Shown one piece after another: positions 61,988 through 64,000 of a stretch of 64,000 nucleotides of DNA. Source of the stretch: Scytonema hofmannii PCC 7110 (GTDB taxonomy: Bacteria; Cyanobacteriota; Cyanobacteriia; Cyanobacteriales; Nostocaceae); assembly GCF_000346485.2 (NCBI RefSeq), contig NZ_KQ976354.1, positions 6,106,479-6,170,478 of the forward strand. The letters run 5' to 3'. The notes beneath the pieces are model-generated. The model had not been told where the DNA came from. It did no database searches and worked only from the letters and a program-made list of their open reading frames with translations. The position numbers and the translations under genes were made by a program. Position 1 is the stretch's first letter, and every line of letters starts with the position of its first letter.

Positions 61988-64000
61988 ATGGATGGGCTAG
62001 ATGAAGTCTTTGACCAACAAAACCGTAGAGGTATTGTAGAACGCATTAACCAGTTTGTTGAGCTGTTTCCTACTAACAAATTTGTCGTCACCAGTCGTAT
62101 TGCTGGTTATCACGGCGTACAGCTTAGCGATCGCTTCACTGAGTTTACTATAGAAGACATGGACAGCGAACAGGTAGAGAGTTTTCTGTATCGCTGGTGT
62201 CCCACGATTGAAAAAGTCCAGCAACCAGAAGCAGGTGAGGAACAATGGCAAAGAAAAGGAATAGAGCAAGCGCAGGATATTTTGAAGGCGATTGAAGACA
62301 ATGAAGGAGTGAAGCGGTTAACAGCAAACCCCTTACTATTAACAATATTGGCACTGATTCACCGTAACGGCGAACATTTGCCAGAGCGTCGGGTGAAGTT
62401 GTACGAGTTAGCAGTACAAACCTTGATAGAAGATTGGCAACTTAGTAAAAAATTACCTGATGCTCCAAAGGTGATGCTCAAGGAAACCGAAGTTGTACAA
62501 CTTTTAGCACCTTTAGCATACTGGATGCATGAAGAGAAACCTTCGGGTTTAGTGACACAAGCAGAAGTCGAGGAAAAGCTCGCAATTGAGCTAGCCAATC
62601 TCAATGATACTAACCCCAAATCGAATTCTGTTCGTCAAGAAGTCACACAGTTTTTGCGAAAAGTGAGAGAAACAACAGGTTTATTTGTGGAACGTACACC
62701 TGGAGTTTATGGTTTTATGCACTTAACATTTGAAGAATATTTTGCTGCTCGTTATATAGCAGACAAAGATCGAAGCGATATTCTACAACTTATTGAAAAA
62801 CACCGCTATGAATCTCGTTGGGATGAGCCTCTTTTATTAACTTTAGGGTATTACGGAAATTTTTCCCCTACTCAGTTATCTAAGCTACTGGAAATGCTAT
62901 TTTCTTATTTGAAAAAGTATGAACCCGTACTGCAAAATGGGGAAATCAAAATTAAAAAGTCGTCATCTAATCATGCCAAAATTATTTGGCTAAAGGCTGA
63001 CTCTACAGGTAACTTGCAGCAAGCAGAACTTAAGTTGAAAGATTTATTATTTGCAGGACAGGCGATCGCGGAAGTGGATGCAAAAGCGAGTTTTCGTAAA
63101 GATATCATTCATAAGTTAGTTCTTACCTATGTTGGTATAGATGCTGATTTTGAAGATGAGGTGATTCAGCAACTTCTCAAACTGCTTTGTAAAATAGAAC
63201 TATTTCATCAAAAAACTGAAGTCATAAATATTTTAAAACAAATAGCTGATGATGTAACACTTTCATCAGAAATTCAAATCAAGGCAAAAACTGCCATTTT
63301 TTATATTGCTTGTTGTGACTTAACACGATTAATAGACTATGCTGTGGAAATTGTAAATCAATTAGATCCTGAACTATTTTGCTATATTATGTATCTTATG
63401 AGAGAGTTGGGTGAAGATGTAACATCTGCTCTTGAAATTAGCAAAAAGCGGCATAATTTTGATGTAAAGTATCAAAAAATGGTAATATTCTTAATAGGAA
63501 TATCTTATGTTCGGAAAGAAAAATATGAAAAGGCTACCGAAATACTTGAAAACTTAGAAGAATTGGATAATAGCTTCAGACCGTATGTGTACTGGGCATT
63601 AACTACATTTTATGAAGAGAAAGAAGAGTATGGAAAGGCAAATAACTACTACTATCAGTCTAACTTAGCGAATTACCTTCAAAAAAACTCTTTGTTAAAT
63701 TTTTGGACAGATTGGGGTTGGTGTCAGAGATTAGACAAAAAATATGACCAGTCACTACTTTATTACCAACAGGCATTGGCGATTGCAGAGGAACATCCAG
63801 ATTATAAACATAAGGCAACTATTTTTTACAATATAGGAAGAGTTTATCAAGATTGGGGCAAATACGAACAGTCAATAAATTACCATCAACAAAGTCAAGA
63901 ACTTTACCAGCAACTGGGACGAGAGAAGGATGTAGCTACGCAATGGTCTTGGATGGCTGATTGCAACAGAGAATGGGGTAAGTATGAGCAAGCAATTGAA
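61988..64000 (+). CDS. NACHT-TPR STAND protein (5'-truncated, runs off the window)
   Basis: The forward frame is open from 61919 to the window end (671 codons from the ATG at 61988). It begins just before the NACHT Walker B motif: QGKCLILMDGLDEVFDQQNR. It then follows the canonical order: FVVTSRIAGYHGVQ, RLTANPLLLTILALIHRNGE and a winged-helix region (FLRKVRETTGLFVERTPG, HLTFEEYFAARYIADK). A helical linker and TPR-like repeats come after (LLYYQQALAIAEEHPDYKHK, NIGRVYQDWGKYEQSINYHQ). The P-loop is missing because the homology starts at Walker B. The C-terminus lies beyond the window. It is probably inactive as an ATPase unless the P-loop is supplied elsewhere. Confidence 0.75.
   Translation, partial: MDGLDEVFDQQNRRGIVERINQFVELFPTNKFVVTSRIAGYHGVQLSDRFTEFTIEDMDSEQVESFLYRWCPTIEKVQQPEAGEEQWQRKGIEQAQDILKAIEDNEGVKRLTANPLLLTILALIHRNGEHLPERRVKLYELAVQTLIEDWQLSKKLPDAPKVMLKETEVVQLLAPLAYWMHEEKPSGLVTQAEVEEKLAIELANLNDTNPKSNSVRQEVTQFLRKVRETTGLFVERTPGVYGFMHLTFEEYFAARYIADKDRSDILQLIEKHRYESRWDEPLLLTLGYYGNFSPTQLSKLLEMLFSYLKKYEPVLQNGEIKIKKSSSNHAKIIWLKADSTGNLQQAELKLKDLLFAGQAIAEVDAKASFRKDIIHKLVLTYVGIDADFEDEVIQQLLKLLCKIELFHQKTEVINILKQIADDVTLSSEIQIKAKTAIFYIACCDLTRLIDYAVEIVNQLDPELFCYIMYLMRELGEDVTSALEISKKRHNFDVKYQKMVIFLIGISYVRKEKYEKATEILENLEELDNSFRPYVYWALTTFYEEKEEYGKANNYYYQSNLANYLQKNSLLNFWTDWGWCQRLDKKYDQSLLYYQQALAIAEEHPDYKHKATIFYNIGRVYQDWGKYEQSINYHQQSQELYQQLGREKDVATQWSWMADCNREWGKYEQAIE

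Noticed and set aside
61990-62091. N-terminal extension of the HEAT protein to 62091
   Set aside because: The sequence is antisense to the conserved NACHT Walker B segment on the other strand, so the extension is chance open frame.

Overview
The window is chromosomal DNA of a filamentous, probably heterocyst-forming cyanobacterium (Nostocales; a Nostoc/Scytonema/Tolypothrix-like genome fits best). The evidence is photosynthetic genes (two PsaK paralogues, an NdhK paralogue), the alkane pathway pair aar/ado, abundant GCGATCGC (HIP1) sites, heptanucleotide tandem repeats of the STRR type, dispersed palindromes, and many very large multidomain signalling or STAND proteins. No organism name can be proved from the sequence alone. 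I saw no tRNA, rRNA or CRISPR array.

Layout. 1-5.3 kb (minus strand): a pentapeptide-repeat/RTX fusion running off the left edge, a GT4-type glycosyltransferase and two RTX calcium-binding repeat proteins. 5.3-7 kb: gene-poor DNA with a cytochrome P450 C-terminal fossil. 7-9.5 kb: a COQ4-like protein, an orphan NdhK paralogue, a MITE-like element and a GFA-family protein. 9.8-13.6 kb: an NB-ARC/WD40 STAND protein. 13.7-16.3 kb: a small protein with its own terminator, a putative double-glycine peptide precursor and a secreted EndoU-like protein. 16.8-21.3 kb: small accessory genes (DUF433/DUF5615 toxin-antitoxin pair, nucleotidyltransferase pair, an OB-fold spike-like protein, a zinc-ribbon/L12-like protein). 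21.3-29.6 kb: mostly core genes, namely a CDF transporter, a GT2 glycosyltransferase, rpsB-tsf, a coiled-coil protein and recG. 30.1-38 kb: two DUF4058 paralogues around an FtsH-like peptidase, then a 1787-residue Ser/Thr kinase-AAA-GAF-histidine kinase. 38.2-44.7 kb: a patatin phospholipase and a three-gene set (TPR-serine protease, exported protein, two-TM protein). 45-54.7 kb: conserved metabolism and photosynthesis (purU, a site-2 protease, tandem psaK, trpF, folE, an SDR, accA, aar, ado). 54.9-64 kb: a decayed accessory zone with an ABC permease fossil, an ISL3-type transposase fossil, a broken STAND/TPR/receptor gene, a HicB antitoxin with a frameshifted HicA, and two NACHT-family gene halves abutting head to head.

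Functionally, aar and ado make alkanes from fatty acyl-ACP, and accA next door supplies malonyl-CoA for that same fatty-acid pool. rpsB-tsf is the usual translation operon. The NB-ARC, NACHT, AAA-kinase, patatin and TPR-protease genes belong to classes often used in conflict or signalling systems. The best candidates for something undescribed are the patatin plus TPR-protease operon (38.2-44.7 kb), the double-glycine peptide at 14.5 kb, and the palindromic or tandem repeats that have entered coding frames (recG, the NB-ARC gene, GT2).
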